A stretch of 64,000 nt of DNA. Source: Bubalus kerabau (Eukaryota; Chordata; Mammalia; Artiodactyla; Bovidae). Location: NCBI RefSeq assembly GCF_029407905.1, contig NC_073626.1:78519482-78583481 (forward strand). The letters run 5' to 3'. The translations under genes were made by a program, and so were the position numbers. Below are positions 35,456-48,300 of this stretch, in pieces; within the stretch, counting starts at the first letter, position 1; every line of letters begins with the position of its first letter. The notes below the pieces were generated by a model, which ran no database searches, was not told the DNA's origin, and saw only the letters and a list, made by a program, of their open reading frames with translations.

Positions 35456-36160
35456 AAAAGTCTGGAAGCTTCTTAAAAAGTCAAGCATATACCTAAAATA
35501 TGACTTAGCCATTCCTTCCTTAGTATTTAGCAAACAGAAATAACACATATGTCCATACAAATTTGTCTGCAAATGCTCATAGTAGCTTTATTTGCAGTAG
35601 CCAAAAAATGGTAACAACTCAAATGTACATTAGCAGGTAAATATATTAACAAGTTTTGATTATGTAAGTATAATGAAGTGCTACTTAGCAACAAAAAGAA
35701 ATAAACTATTGCTACACGCAACACAAATGGATATCAAAATCATACTGAGTGAAAGAAGCAGGAAAAAAAGGTACTTACCATGTAACTTCTAAATAAAATT
35801 CTAAAAATTCAAACTAATCTCAAGTGACAGAAATAGATTAGTGATTGTCTTGGAAGGGAGAGGGGGCCCAGAGAAGCAGGAGGGAAGGATTACAAAGAAG
35901 AGGAGATTTTCTGAGGTGATAGATGTATTCATTATCTTGATTGTGGTGATGGTTTCATTGGTTGGTGCATACATGTAAAAATTATCAAACTGTACACTTT
36001 AAATATTATAATTTATTATACATACATTATACCTCAATAAAATTGTTTAGAAAATTAAAAATTTACACATGGGCAAACACATGAAAATGTGCTTACTATC
36101 ATTAGTTAATAAGGAAATATGAATTAAACCACACCAAATATAGCTGTTGGGGAAAGCATA
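35456..36160 (+). mobile_element. Ancient L1M 3' region (tentative)
   Basis: Old L1 3' sequence: 'gctcatagtagctttatttg', 'gaaagaagcaggaaa', then 'ttgtggtgatggtttcattg'. Diverged, no open frame of note. Confidence 0.6.
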
Positions 36161-36545
36161 CAGCTTGTTTAATATGCTTTCATGTTAGCATCAAAAAATC
36201 ACCTGACTTAGAAATAACATGAACTGCTAACTGTTACAGGAAAAGCTCATATTCTGTTTTATTACAGTGTTTTGGTGCCATCCTGACCAGTACCAGCAGT
36301 CATGTGGAAGAGTCTAAAACATCTCTTCAGCAACTCAGGTTTTTTCTCAGATGTTGGTCTTCATTATAGGAAAAAAAGTTCCTTGGTGAGTGATGTATTC
36401 CATGTTTGAGAAAGAATAACTCAAGCTGAGTTTTGGGTTTCTTAACTATTATCACAAAGAAAGAATGTTTTCAGCAGTTCCTAGCAGGAGGTGGTATTAA
36501 AAAGGATAAAGGGGTAGATCCGACAAGAGGGCTACTAGGCACAAG
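36161..36545. other. Unassigned intergenic sequence
   Basis: No gene or confident repeat recognised between two L1M relics. Confidence 0.4.
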
Positions 36546-37325
36546 TAGAAATAGTCAAAGTATCGACTGGAAATAATACACCCACCACAAATACTAAGAT
36601 GAAAAAGACTGACAAGCAGAAAGGTTGGAGAACATGTGCAGCGATTGGAAATCCCCATGGTTGCAGGTATGTAAATGGTACAATCCTTTGGAAAAAAGGT
36701 CTGGCAGTTTTTTATGAAACTATACACCTAATCAAGGACCCAATGATTTCATACTTAGATGTTGACTCAAGATGAATAAAGACATGTGTTTACACACACA
36801 CGTACAATTTGTATAAGAATGTTCATGGTAGCTTTATTCATAATATCAAAAAAAAAAAAAAATTGTAAACAGCCCAGGTATCCATCAACAGTAAAGTGGA
36901 AAAAAAGACAATACTCAGCAATGAAAAGAAATGAACCACTGATACAGGCAACATGAATTAATCTTAAAAACATGCTAAGTGAAAGAAGCATACTTTGTAT
37001 GATTTCATTTATATGAAGTTTTAGAACAGGCAAATTTAATCTGTGAGGCAAAATAATCAGAACAGTAGTTTTATCTGAGAGGTAGGTGGGGACTGCCTCG
37101 GTAGGGGCATGAGGAGACTCTCTGGCATGATTGTACTGTTCTAAATTTTGAATAGGGTTTGGGTTACACGAGGTATACGGATTTGTGAAAAAAATCAGCA
37201 AATTTATATACATTTGTGTGTAATGTTGCATGTAAATATACACTGAAAAAATTAAAAACTAAACTATAATAAACAATATTTATATAATAAATATAAATGA
37301 AGTATTAGGGGGATGTATACTGATG
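36546..37325 (+). mobile_element. Ancient L1M 3' region (tentative)
   Basis: A second copy of the old L1 3' type: 'gttcatggtagctttattca', 'cagcaatgaaaagaaatgaa' and an AT-rich end. The 158-codon minus open frame is antisense to the element. Confidence 0.6.
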
Positions 37326-37342
37326 TCTGCAATTTATTTAAA

Positions 37343-37553
37343 GAAAGTGAAAGTGAAGCCCGGTCATGTCCGACTCTCTGAGACCCCATGGATTGCAGCC
37401 TAAGAGGCTCCTCTGTTCATGGGATTTTCCAGGCAAGAATACTGGAGTGGGTTGCCATTTCCTTCTCCAGGAGATATTCCTGACCCAGAGATCAAACCCG
37501 GGTCTCCCGCATTGCAGACAGATGCTTTACCGTCTGAGCCACCAGGGAAGTCA
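37343..37553 (-). mobile_element. Bov-tA SINE
   Basis: Minus-oriented, ending 'gagccaccagggaag'. The imperfect TSD caatttatttaaa starts at 37330 and 37554. Confidence 0.9.
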
Positions 37554-37566
37554 CAATTTATTTTAA

Positions 37567-38050
37567 ATGCACCATAAAAATAACATGGATGGATAAGTAA
37601 TAAAACATGTAGAATAAAATGAATAATCCATGTGGTTGGTTATTTGGGTATTTACTATAAAATTCTGTCAATTTTGTTATATGTTTGAACATTTTTATAA
37701 TAAAATGATGGGGGAAGATTCCCAGGTCTTATCTTCCTATTATATACCCTTGGCCTGGAATAAATTATTCTTTTCATAGGATAGAAACTCTATAGAAACT
37801 TAGGGACCAGAAATTAGCTCCTGCATACTTTCTGGGACTCTAAAAGGTAAGTCATACATGTAAACATTTTAAGAAAGGTAAGAAAATATAATAATTATTG
37901 AAAAGGAAGCCAAGTTACATTAACGAGTAATTACCAATACTGGTGTTTATTATTACCACAAAATCAGATGAGAGGATTACTTTTTGTATTTTTAAAAACA
38001 CTGACTTTTTTCAACCATTGCAGGAAGAGCTATCTGTTATGTCAAGTTAT
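37567..38050. other. Unassigned AT-rich intergenic sequence
   Basis: No gene or clear repeat; A/T runs only. Confidence 0.4.
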
Positions 38051-38060
38051 ATATATGAAT

Positions 38061-38339
38061 TTCCTAAAGGAAAACAACCCTGACTATTCATTGGAGGGAC
38101 TGATGCTGAAGCTTGGCCACCTGATGCAAAGAGCTGACTCATCAGAAAAGACCCTGATGCTGGGAAACATTGAAGGCAGGAAGAGAAGGGGATGACAGAG
38201 GACGAGATAGTTGGATGGCATCACTGACTGAATGGACATGAGTTTGAGCAAGCCCTGGAAGATGGTGCAGGACAGGGAAACCTGGAGTGCTGCAATCCAT
38301 GGGGTCGCAAAGAATCAGACATGACTGAGTATCTGAACA
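38061..38339 (+). mobile_element. BovB 3' terminal fragment
   Basis: The last ~280 bp of BovB, with 'actgatgctgaagcttggcc' and 'gaccctgatgctgggaaaca'. The TSD atatatgaat lies at 38051-38060 and 38340-38349. Confidence 0.92.
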
Positions 38340-38564
38340 ATATATGAATAGGCCAATGTGACCAACTTTGCCCAGAATTTGGGTATCTAATCATCATTTT
38401 AAAAAAGACTTTTGAGCGTTTTCCTATATACCTAATATTATCATTGTTAATATGCTATATATGGGATAAAATAACATTCTTTGCCTGTGGAGAGCTTTAG
38501 AGGAAATCTGGCGTAAGGTTGCATCAAACAAATCTGAATGCATTTCCCATCTCTGCAGGACCTT

Positions 38565-38689
38565 GGGCAAATTAACTTCTGTGAGCCTCAGTTTCCTCAT
38601 TTGTAACATGAGGAAGGATAATATAGGTCATACCTCATATGGTTAATCTGAATCTTAAGCGAGACACTTCATTTTACATGTATCACGGT
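38565..38689 (+). repeat. MIR SINE
   Basis: Contains the MIR core 'ccttgggcaaattaacttct' and 'cctcagtttcctcatttgta'. Confidence 0.8.
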
Positions 38690-38701
38690 GACTGATAGAA
38701 A

Positions 38702-38890
38702 GTGAAAGTCCCTCAGTCATGTCTGACTCTTTGGGACCCCACGGACTGTACAGTTCATGGAACTCTCCAGGCCAGAATATTGGAGTGGGTAGCCTTTCCC
38801 TTCTCCAGGGATCTTCCCAACCGAGGGAGAGAATCCAGGTCTCCCGCATTGCAGGTGGATTCTTTACCAGCTGACCCACAAGGGAAGCCC
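38702..38890 (-). mobile_element. Bov-tA SINE
   Basis: Minus-oriented, ending 'gacccacaagggaagccc'. The TSD gactga(t/c)agaaa lies at 38690-38701 and 38891-38902. Confidence 0.9.
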
Positions 38891-38902
38891 GACTGACAGA
38901 AA

Positions 38903-41074
38903 ACACTCAGTAAATATGTTATCATTAAGAATAACGTATCACAAGAAACAAAACATTCAGCTGATGGAAAATGTAGAATACCTTAATTTGTTTAAACAGA
39001 GCGGTATCATCTTAAGATAGTTCTCAGATGCCTTTGTGAACAGATGAGTTTCTATCACTTCCTCAAAAGAAGGCACTGACTTAAGCAAAGGGGAAACTCA
39101 ACAAACCTCTTTTTAAAAAAAATCTGATAGGACTGAAGTCTTAAGACATCCTTTTCTGAAATACTTCTGGAAATGGAGAGCAGGCTTTCTGCTTTTACAT
39201 AGCACCGCGCCTGCTTTAAAACCTACACACTGGTTTTTCTTTTCTCTGATTTTTTTAATCTATTTCCTCTTATTGGACTTGTTTTTGAAGATATAAATTC
39301 ACTGGACAGGACTGTTTAGATATAGCTCATGTTTTAGTTGGAAGGTTGGGGCAATGTTCTAGCACATTATAACTATCCAACTTCTTTGTAATCACAACTG
39401 TATCTCCAAAATACTCTGAAAGCTTCAAATATTAAATAGTAGTACTACTATGTATGCTATTGAGAATGGATTTTTCAACTAGTACATATAAAATGATCAG
39501 AATTTAATAGATGAAGATAGTTTTATTATCTTGCTCATGAGGTAATCACTTCTACTTTCCCAAATGATTATACACAGGAGCAGATTCAGCAAGATTTATT
39601 TTTAGCCAACATATAAATACTTACCCCTATTCCAAAATGTTGGCAATCTTCTTTTCTATTGCACAAATGACGCTTTTAAGTTTGCTCCCTTTATTTCTTT
39701 TAAATTTATGGACTCTTTTACTAATATCTTGACTTTTTGAATAGCTAACACCTTTCTCTCAGCAGCTCTGTTGAGCACAATAAGCTTAAAATTTATCTGC
39801 AAACTTCAAGGGCAGGGCAGAATTCACATTATTCTTAACATACCAAGCCAAAACTGAAGGAAGAACTGGATAATTTTAATATAAATCATCCAAGCTAAAA
39901 TCCCATATTTTAACTTTACATTTGAATCAGCAATGATTTTTACTGCTGTTTTCTCCCCTTCTATTTTTACCACTTTTTTTTTTTTTTTTTTTTTTGAGTC
40001 TGAATCAGAGAATGTGCTAAACATGTGGCTTGCAGGCAGCTGGATTTCTCAAGTAGGAAGCACAAAGGAACATTTTCTCCCTTTACTTGGGTTGCTTTTA
40101 TTTACCATTCTTAAGAATGATTATCTGAGTTCAAGAATCATATTTCCATTGGTTCTAACAAAGAAGAAAAAAAATACTCATTTCACAATTAAGAGAGAAC
40201 CAAAAGCTTTTTCTAGCTGTCAGTCAGTTTTCAAACTAATAATAACTCCTAGGACTTTATCCATTCTTCCCACAGGGAGCAGAGCTGGTATAACCTGGGA
40301 ATCTTACTGCTTAGGTGTAAAAATATTGCCTAAGCAGAACTGGCAGATTCACCAAATAAATAGAACGGTGAAATGAGTACAATATTCTTAGATGTATTAA
40401 CAGCTAAACAGGCTATGTATGAGAAAAAAAAATCACTTAAAGCTTGCTTGAAATCTTTTAGATTAGTCTAACAGAAACACAAAAAACCAATGGGAACATC
40501 AAAGAGAAAAAAAACATGGAAAAGTCAACTTCTGCTACTATATATAATATCAAACACGTATACATATATATATATATTTTAAAAACCATGATGACACAGT
40601 TTTGTTTCCAAGTATGCTTTCATATTATAGATCTCATCTTCCATCCTTCAAATCTGGTTGGCAGGATACAGGATCTCCTTCTGTATGTTTTGTATCCTTC
40701 TGTCTATTCCTCCTAGTTTCACCAAAATTCCATGCCATCCTTTAATAGCCATGCAAAACACCCCCTAATCAATGACCTCCAAATAATTAGAATTAACTTT
40801 CCTTCTCTGACCTTTAGTATTTTATATTTGCATCACCACCCACCTAAAAAACTGCAAAATGCTAGGCTTCTTGGGATGTTATTGTAAAAACCTTTATATA
40901 AAGTGAAGTCCTCACCACCTTGTATGGCCAGAGTTTAAAAAAGAAGTCACAATTGTCTGAAGTCAACACAAGACCTTTTCTGGAAAACACTGGAGAATAT
41001 ACTATGCAGATGATAAAAAAGAGGACTGGCCATGGCTCCTGGGGTGTTTGGCTAGAAGTCTCATAAGTTACATC
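38903..41074 (-). other. DCAF17: Probable DCAF17 3' UTR and immediate downstream DNA
   Basis: This is 2.2 kb of AT-rich, largely repeat-free sequence directly downstream of the DCAF17 stop on the gene strand. Candidate AATAAA signals on the minus strand lie at 40097-40102, 39690-39695, 39595-39600 and 39522-39527. Which one is used cannot be decided from sequence alone. A 27-base T run sits near 39970-39996 and a short AT microsatellite near 40563-40576. Plus-strand open frames here have no coding features. Confidence 0.45.
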
Positions 41075-41242
41075 TCAAAATTTAAAATTATTGTGATCTG
41101 TTTTACTCCTTTTGTCTGTGGTTTCTTCTTCTTCCCCAGGGTCACATACCATTTGGTAAACATAGCAGCTGAAGACCCTGCTGGGCTTCTGCTCTATGTG
41201 GAGCACCAAGTCTCTGTCAAAGTAGACTTCATGGCTGTATGT
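41075..41242 (-). CDS. DCAF17: DCAF17 terminal coding exon 14 with stop
   Basis: Fifty-five codons and a TGA, starting TYSHEVYFDRDLVLHIEQKP after the acceptor CATTGCAG. Up to CDPGEEEETT the exon follows the human protein. After that the frame reads DKRSKTDHNNFKF before the stop, whereas the remembered human protein ends in a short tail (about NRSC). This makes the protein roughly nine residues longer, consistent with a shifted or displaced ancestral stop. Confidence 0.93.
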   Translation of the reverse strand, partial: TYSHEVYFDRDLVLHIEQKPSRVFSCYVYQMVCDPGEEEETTDKRSKTDHNNFKF

Positions 41243-44200
41243 CTGCAATGAAAACACAGGCAAATGGGACTTCCTCTTCACATACCATGTTCAATACTGT
41301 TTCATTAAGACTTCACAGCATCTTTAGAGATGCTCAAATATATACTTGAAGGCAAAATAGTTGCCAGAAATAGTTTATTTTTCATTATTTATGGATATGC
41401 AGATGATTTATGAGAAAAGCGTTACAGAAAATATTAAGAATGAAGAGTTCTGGACTTAAGTGTCTGAACACCCAGATTTTATTGTCAACATTGCTACTGT
41501 GACTATGGGCAAGTTGCTAAATCTTTCACATTCTCCACTGACAAAACAATGATTGGATAAAGTAACATCTACTGTTCCTTACAACTCTTATATTCCATAT
41601 TACTCAAAAGAGACAAATGCTTCCAAGAGTGCTTGAAAACTCTACATGATCAGAAGTCTCTATTAAGTAACTCTGGGGATTCAATACAGAAAACAGAATT
41701 TTTATTTTTCAAAACATTACCAAACTTGTAAAATGGGAGAAAATCAGACTGTGGTCAGACAGCATGTCTCAGGAGAAAACATGAAGCTTTTATCTTTAAG
41801 ACCATTGGTAAGCAGGCATCCTCTACTTTCTAGGGGAGAAAGGCTAAAGAACTCATTTTGTCATGTGTGTAGGAAAATCTCTTTCACATGGTCATTGCTA
41901 TAGGTGAACCTGGACTGATATGAACACAGTGACATCCCAATAAAAGTCACCTATAAAGAAAACTCACAACTTTGTATTCTGCAGACTCTACTCACCACAT
42001 CCCACGACTCCATGAGTGGAATACTTTTAAGTAAAGTTCCATATTCATTACAGTGGAAATCCAGGTGAGCTTTTCCTTCAGCATCTATTTGAGTAACAGC
42101 TACCACAGAAAGCAAATCCAACTCATCTTCATAGTCGACAATTTTGAAAGTCTTAGGGAACAGAAGACAAGGTAAAATAAAAGAGGGGCAAAATCCAGTT
42201 TTGATTATTTCTACAGTTGTGGCTTAACTATTCTAACATTATAAAACTATGTAGAAAGAAAAAGAATGGGTGGGAGCATAGGTAGAAATGTATCTCCAAA
42301 GGCTGAGCTGATTTACCACACCCTCACACCTTCTTCCTCTGGGCCATGAACACTGACAAACACATCTAAGTCTAGCAAGTGAAACATAAGGCAAAAGTCA
42401 CAATCATCAGAATATAACTCAATAATTTTCTTAGAAGAGATTTCCCTAGGAAGTGTGCACATCAACACAACAAACAAATAAGCTAATAATTGTTTTCTCA
42501 AATTATTTTGGTCCTATGAACACTCTACAAGCAAAATCTCATGAATAATTTCAGTAAGAAAAGAGAGGATGATGGGGATGCCCTGGTTCAAACAGCTTGC
42601 ACAATTCTACTGACTAAGGTTGCATGGAGCTTCCTGACCTCTATCCCAGGGCAAGTTCATGCTAGTTTCGTTTATTATTTGTGGCTAAAGTCATACCTCT
42701 TGTTCTGGGTCATCATCCAGAATGCTAAAACTTCTTTTTACCACCCGTCCAGAAGCTGTAACAGTGGGTAGGTTTTCATTCTATCACATGGAGAGAAATA
42801 AAAAGCTATGACAAGTACCATTATATGTAGTCGATGGCAAGACTAAACAAATTTGTTAAAACTAACCAATCCTTCTCCAACATCCATAAGTCTTTCCTCA
42901 GTTGAGAAAATTCTGAATCAGGTTCCAGATCCTCCAATTAGTAAAAATACTTTATTATAATAAAATCTCTAAAGAATAAAATACCAAAATAGGCAAAAAT
43001 AAACACAGAGGTTATAGATTTAGTATGTGGCTTGCCCTTCTGATTTCTGCCTTAGTATAGCACAGCAAATAAAACAGTGGATCTGCTTTTTTCTCTGCAT
43101 GATTTTCTTCATGTTCTTAATTTGTATGCTAAAGAAAAAGAATCATTTGGAATTAAAGAATGGTGTGTGATTTTTTAACCCAATTTACCCTAGGTTTGCA
43201 CAATTAATTAAACCTAGAGGTCAATAACTTATCCAAAAAATTTAAAGAGAAACCCAGAAAGGAAACAGAAATAAGCAAAAGATAAAGTCAATATAATTGA
43301 CTCTTTTCAAATCTCATAGGTACGTGGGGCTGAGACTGGCTACTCATACAGACAAAATGAACAGACTTCTACAGGACTGTGCTGTTCTTTCCAGCCACAC
43401 TAAAAGGCAAACACATTTGCACATTATATTCTCCTATAGACAGTGATATACAAAGGATTTTAAAGTACTGCTGACTTACTTTGTTCTTCTCTCTGTTGGC
43501 CAAAATGACAAAATCTTCAGAGATCTGATGCTGGGCACTATTATTTTCTACTTCACTTAATTTTAAAATTCTGAAAAGGTGAAAAGGATTCTAAGAACCT
43601 AAGACATCAACACAGCATCAAAGTGTCAAAGCTGATCTACTGAAAAGAAACTGAACAAATGAAACTTATACTAACAATCCTGAGTCAGTTCTCTTCTCCT
43701 CATTACTCCAAAATATTAATATCTGATAACTCAAGTGTCTACAACTTTCTTCAAATTTAGAGATTTTATTAAACCAAAAAAACCACTGGACTTGTGGCGA
43801 CAGGTGCCACTGAAGCAGCTTGCTGAGGCTTCCACTAGCTTCCATGCTGAAAGTCATTCTAAAGAACGTCCTCTCTGCATCCTGCAGTAGGTCTTTAATG
43901 TTTCAGCTTTAACAGTGGCATTATAGTAGATGCTTACATTTTTATTTCTGAAGATAGAATTAGTTATCAATGAACAACACTAAACGTTAAATATAATATA
44001 GACTGCATTAGCAACTTAGTCTAAGTTTTCATGATAGAGTAATATTTTAAAACTGCAAATGACTTAATACTTTTTTTGTCTTAGCATTATATTTAAAGAC
44101 TTGGGTTTTCTGAGTGTAAATGGCCTCACAGATCAAGCTTGTTAAGCAAGTGAAAATAAAATAATTTTCTCACCACCCACACAAATCTTTTCACAGCATT

Positions 44201-45353
44201 AACAAGCATCAAAAGCACAATGTCCTCAAATCTTAGAGTCTCAAGTGCAAGTGAAGAGAGAGCAGGGAGGAGCAGCCCCTGTGGCCAAGGAGAGCTGAAG
44301 GCCTTCGAGTTTTGCCGGAGACAAATCAGATTATATTTAAACGTCTTAATTAGTTATCTTAATTAGTGCCGATATTTAAAAGTGCCTATCTTTTAAAACC
44401 TGGCAAAAGGACAACACTCTTTGTGAAACTTATTTTCTTAAACTCAAACTAATATAAAAGATGGGTGGTAACAAACAGGAAGAGTAAGATTTACTGAAGC
44501 TGAACTATACTTTTTATGACATTCTGTTAATAGTAATCTTTTTTCATTAAGTTCCTTCATCCTCCTATAAACTGACCCAGAGTGGACTAATTATCATGAG
44601 GCATACAAAATAAAGAATATAGATATTGCCCTTCTTATTCAATAGATACTCAAGTGAGCACCTACTCTGCACTAAGACCTGTGCTCCATGCCAGAGTTAC
44701 AGGTGTAAGACAGACCCTTTCCCTGTTACGGAGTTCATGATTCCAAAGCAAGATGTTTAAACAGAAAGCCAAACAAATAATTAGTTTAAATTTCTGTAAG
44801 TACTATAGAAGACTACATAGTGGACACAGTGAAAATATGATGGGGGAGCTAATCTAATGAAGGGTACCAGGGAAGGGCTCTTTGAAAAAGGGACATTTAA
44901 AGGGCCATAAAAGATGAACAGAAATTAGGCAGATAAGGGAAGCAGACTCCAAGCAGAGTGAACAGGTCTTCAGCTTTCTGAAAAGACAGCACGACTGAAG
45001 TAAACTGAGTGGGAGGAATCTTTCAGATTGGCTCACTATGTTGGTCTTTTATCTTAAGTGCAACAGAAAGCCATAAAAAGGCTAAAGCAGAATTCACATG
45101 GTTCGGTTTCTGTGTTTGTTACTATTTCTAAAAATCACTCTAGCTGCTAAGAAGAAAACAGACTTAAAAGAGTAAAAAGTAGATTGATTCTTGGCGTCTG
45201 GTGAGAAGGCTATTATTACAGTCTAGGCTGGGGATGACAGCGGTCTAGCTAAGGTGGCGACAGTGGCCAAGGATAGAAAGAGGCAGATTGAAGAAACGTT
45301 AGCAAAATAAATGTTAGCAGCAAAATAAACTGGATTGATGGGATATACGGGGC

Positions 45354-45387
<34 letters not shown>

Positions 45388-48300
45388 AGAGTATACAGGC
45401 AAATGCAACTGAGTGTTTAAGTACATGTAAACTGATGAAAAACAAGAAGGCAAGAAAGTGTTAAGAATGAGTCCAGACTTATGACATCAGCTCAGATGAG
45501 AGGTTTAGGCAAACATAAAACTTTTTTGGAGTTTTGGTGTATACATGATCTTTGAAGCCAAGGGAATAAACAGAAGAATCAAGCAGAAAGGGAACAAAAA
45601 AGAGGGGCAAGAGGGTCTAATCCTGAGGACATCTAGCAATTAAAGTCTGGGTTAGAAGAGGAAGAACATGAAAGGATATTAAGAAAGATCAGAGAGGGAG
45701 GGAAATATTCAGGAGCACCGTGGTGTCAGGGAAGCTAAATGCAGAGTGTTTTGATTATATGAAAGATGTGCGTAAACTAAATAAAATAAGGTTTACTTCA
45801 AACAACCTGCTACTTCTCCAGTAGTAAGACTGTCTTTTAGAACAAAGATAAATCATCTCTCATTAATCTTGGAGAAATGAATTAAGACCTGATGTGAAGG
45901 AACCAATCTGTGATCTCCTTTCCTTCATATGTCATCCCTTATCCATCAAAGAACTTACCCAAATGTAGTATTTATAGACAGTAAGGACAAGGTTGAAAGT
46001 ATAAAGTAACATTTTCTAGATGGCATTCTCTGAGGAAGCACCCTACAAGCAGCTAATGATTCCCACAGTTGGCTCAGTAGTTAGCTAGCAAAAATAAAGT
46101 TGCCAATAAATACTACCAAAAGCTACTTTTAACTTTAAAGTAACTAAGGAAAATACTCACTTGACCTGATTTGGGCCAACATGTATTATTCTGCCAGAAG
46201 CATCAGGGTGGAAGTAGATCCAATCAGATTCTAAAGAACAACATTCCATTTCTTGGATCCCATTTTTTGCCTGAAGTTGGGACAAAATATTGAAAATAAA
46301 AATTAAAGGAAAATAAAATAATCCACAACATTTAAATACAGAAATTTCACAGGTGTACCATGCACCATGCCTCACAAATAATAACTTAAGTTACCATATT
46401 TCAAGCATCTAATTTGTGTCTGGCACTGGATTACATGTTTTCTACTCGTTATTTCTTTTGATCTCAGCAATTCTTGAAGCATATATTGCTATCCTCATCG
46501 TATGCATGAGGAAACCAATGCACAAAGAAGAAAAATCATTTGCATAATGTTCTGCACCTACTATTAATAAACAGCAGATTAGCCTTCAAGGTACATGCAT
46601 TTTCCCTTGTTTAACTGTCATAATTATGTACTTGCAGTCTCCCACAACTTTATCCCTTTCCTATCCTCAACAGATTGTCAATCAGAAGAGTAGACAGCAC
46701 AAAAATAAACATGCAATGAAACAGGTTGGACAGTCTCCTGCAAAAGTCAGATATTAAACTAATGCTAAGGAAATGGTCTACTACCACCTAGCACTTAAGG
46801 TAAGTAGAGAGATTTATTTCATACTAGTATATTTAAACATTAAAATAAAGAAAACGATACTGCCATATGGATCACATATGTAACAAATGTTTTATGTTAC
46901 ACACAGGAGCACTGGGGACTAATACCATCATGGATACATTAACTTTACTGGCTTTATCCAAGTCATTCAATTTCTCCAATGTAAAATGAAACAACACCTT
47001 CTTTTTTATTAGATACTCAAAGCTTTCGACAATAAAAGTATTAATTGCACAGCATATACTGACAGGACACCATGTTCAAGGTACGACACCAGCTGTTCAT
47101 ACCTGACATGCACTAAACATAATCTCTATTATCCAGAAGCTCATATTCAAGAATGGAGACAGAAACAGAGTAAGGCCGTGGAGAAAATAAAGTAGTCAAG
47201 CCATACACAGGCTATTATCAAGCATCCAAACCAGGTAAGCAGAATTTCAGGAGCTTGAACTCTGCCTTAAAATGAGAAAGTGGCTTGAAAGAAGAGAGAG
47301 CACAATCAAAAGCACAGATATGTTTGTCCATATAGCATGCATGTGCAAAAACATGAGTAGCAGACAAAATTAAATTGAGAAGCAGAGTGTCCAGTCATGA
47401 GACTGGAGAGGCAGGTGAGGGCTACATCGCAAGTGCTTTGTATGCCATGTTTTTTTAATAATTGGAATTTAGCACATTTTATGTATCAAATTAGCACAGG
47501 TATTTTAATTTTTCAAGAACCTAATGATTTCTAAGAGAAATGGTTGTATTATTGCATTTTACATATAAGAACGTCAATGAAATTAAACATCTTGGTCACT
47601 TTCACTGCAGGGGGTGTGAGTTTGATCCCTGGTTGTGGAACTAAGATCTTGCCTGTGTTACGCAACGTAGCCAAAAAAAAAAGTTAATGTGTCCATTTTG
47701 GCATTATCTCCAAATGCTCCTTCATGTAACATAAAACTTTTTAATGTTTTTTTAAAATAAAACACACACATAAACATGCACACATAACCCATATCTTTCT
47801 TTAGTTGACTATTCTCTTTATTATAATATCTAAACACAACATGTTGGCACCCACTCCAGTACTCTTGCCTGGAAAACCCCATGGACGGAGGAGCCTGGTG
47901 GGCTGCAGTCCATGAGGTTGCTAAGAGTCGGACACGACTGAGCGACTTCACTTTCACTTTTCAATTTCATGCATTGGAGAAGGAAATGGCAACCCACTCC
48001 AGTGTTCTTGCCTGGAGAATCCCAGGGACGGGGGAGCCTGGTGGGCTGCCGTCTATGGGGTTGCACAGAGTCGGACACGACTGAAGCGACTTAGCAGCAG
48101 CAAACACAACATGTGAAAGAAACATTCTCTCTCTTTGTGTTAAATACTAGGCAGCATTATTATCAGCTTCTGGAGTTATTATTTGCTCGAATGCTAGTTT
48201 AAGGCTCAGTTTAATAGAAAGTTACAGGTCATTTTCTGAATTCTTCAGTTCCCCTGCACATATGTTTTTGGGTTACCAACTTTTCTGACTGACAGGTGCG

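Noticed and set aside
1..38902. CYBRD1, expected downstream of DCAF17 from human gene order
   Set aside because: No CYBRD1-like exon or GC-rich promoter was found on either strand; it presumably lies further left.
39933..40376. A 147-codon plus-strand frame
   Set aside because: It runs through a poly(T) run encoding a Phe stretch and lies antisense to the probable DCAF17 3' UTR; no domain or homology recognised.
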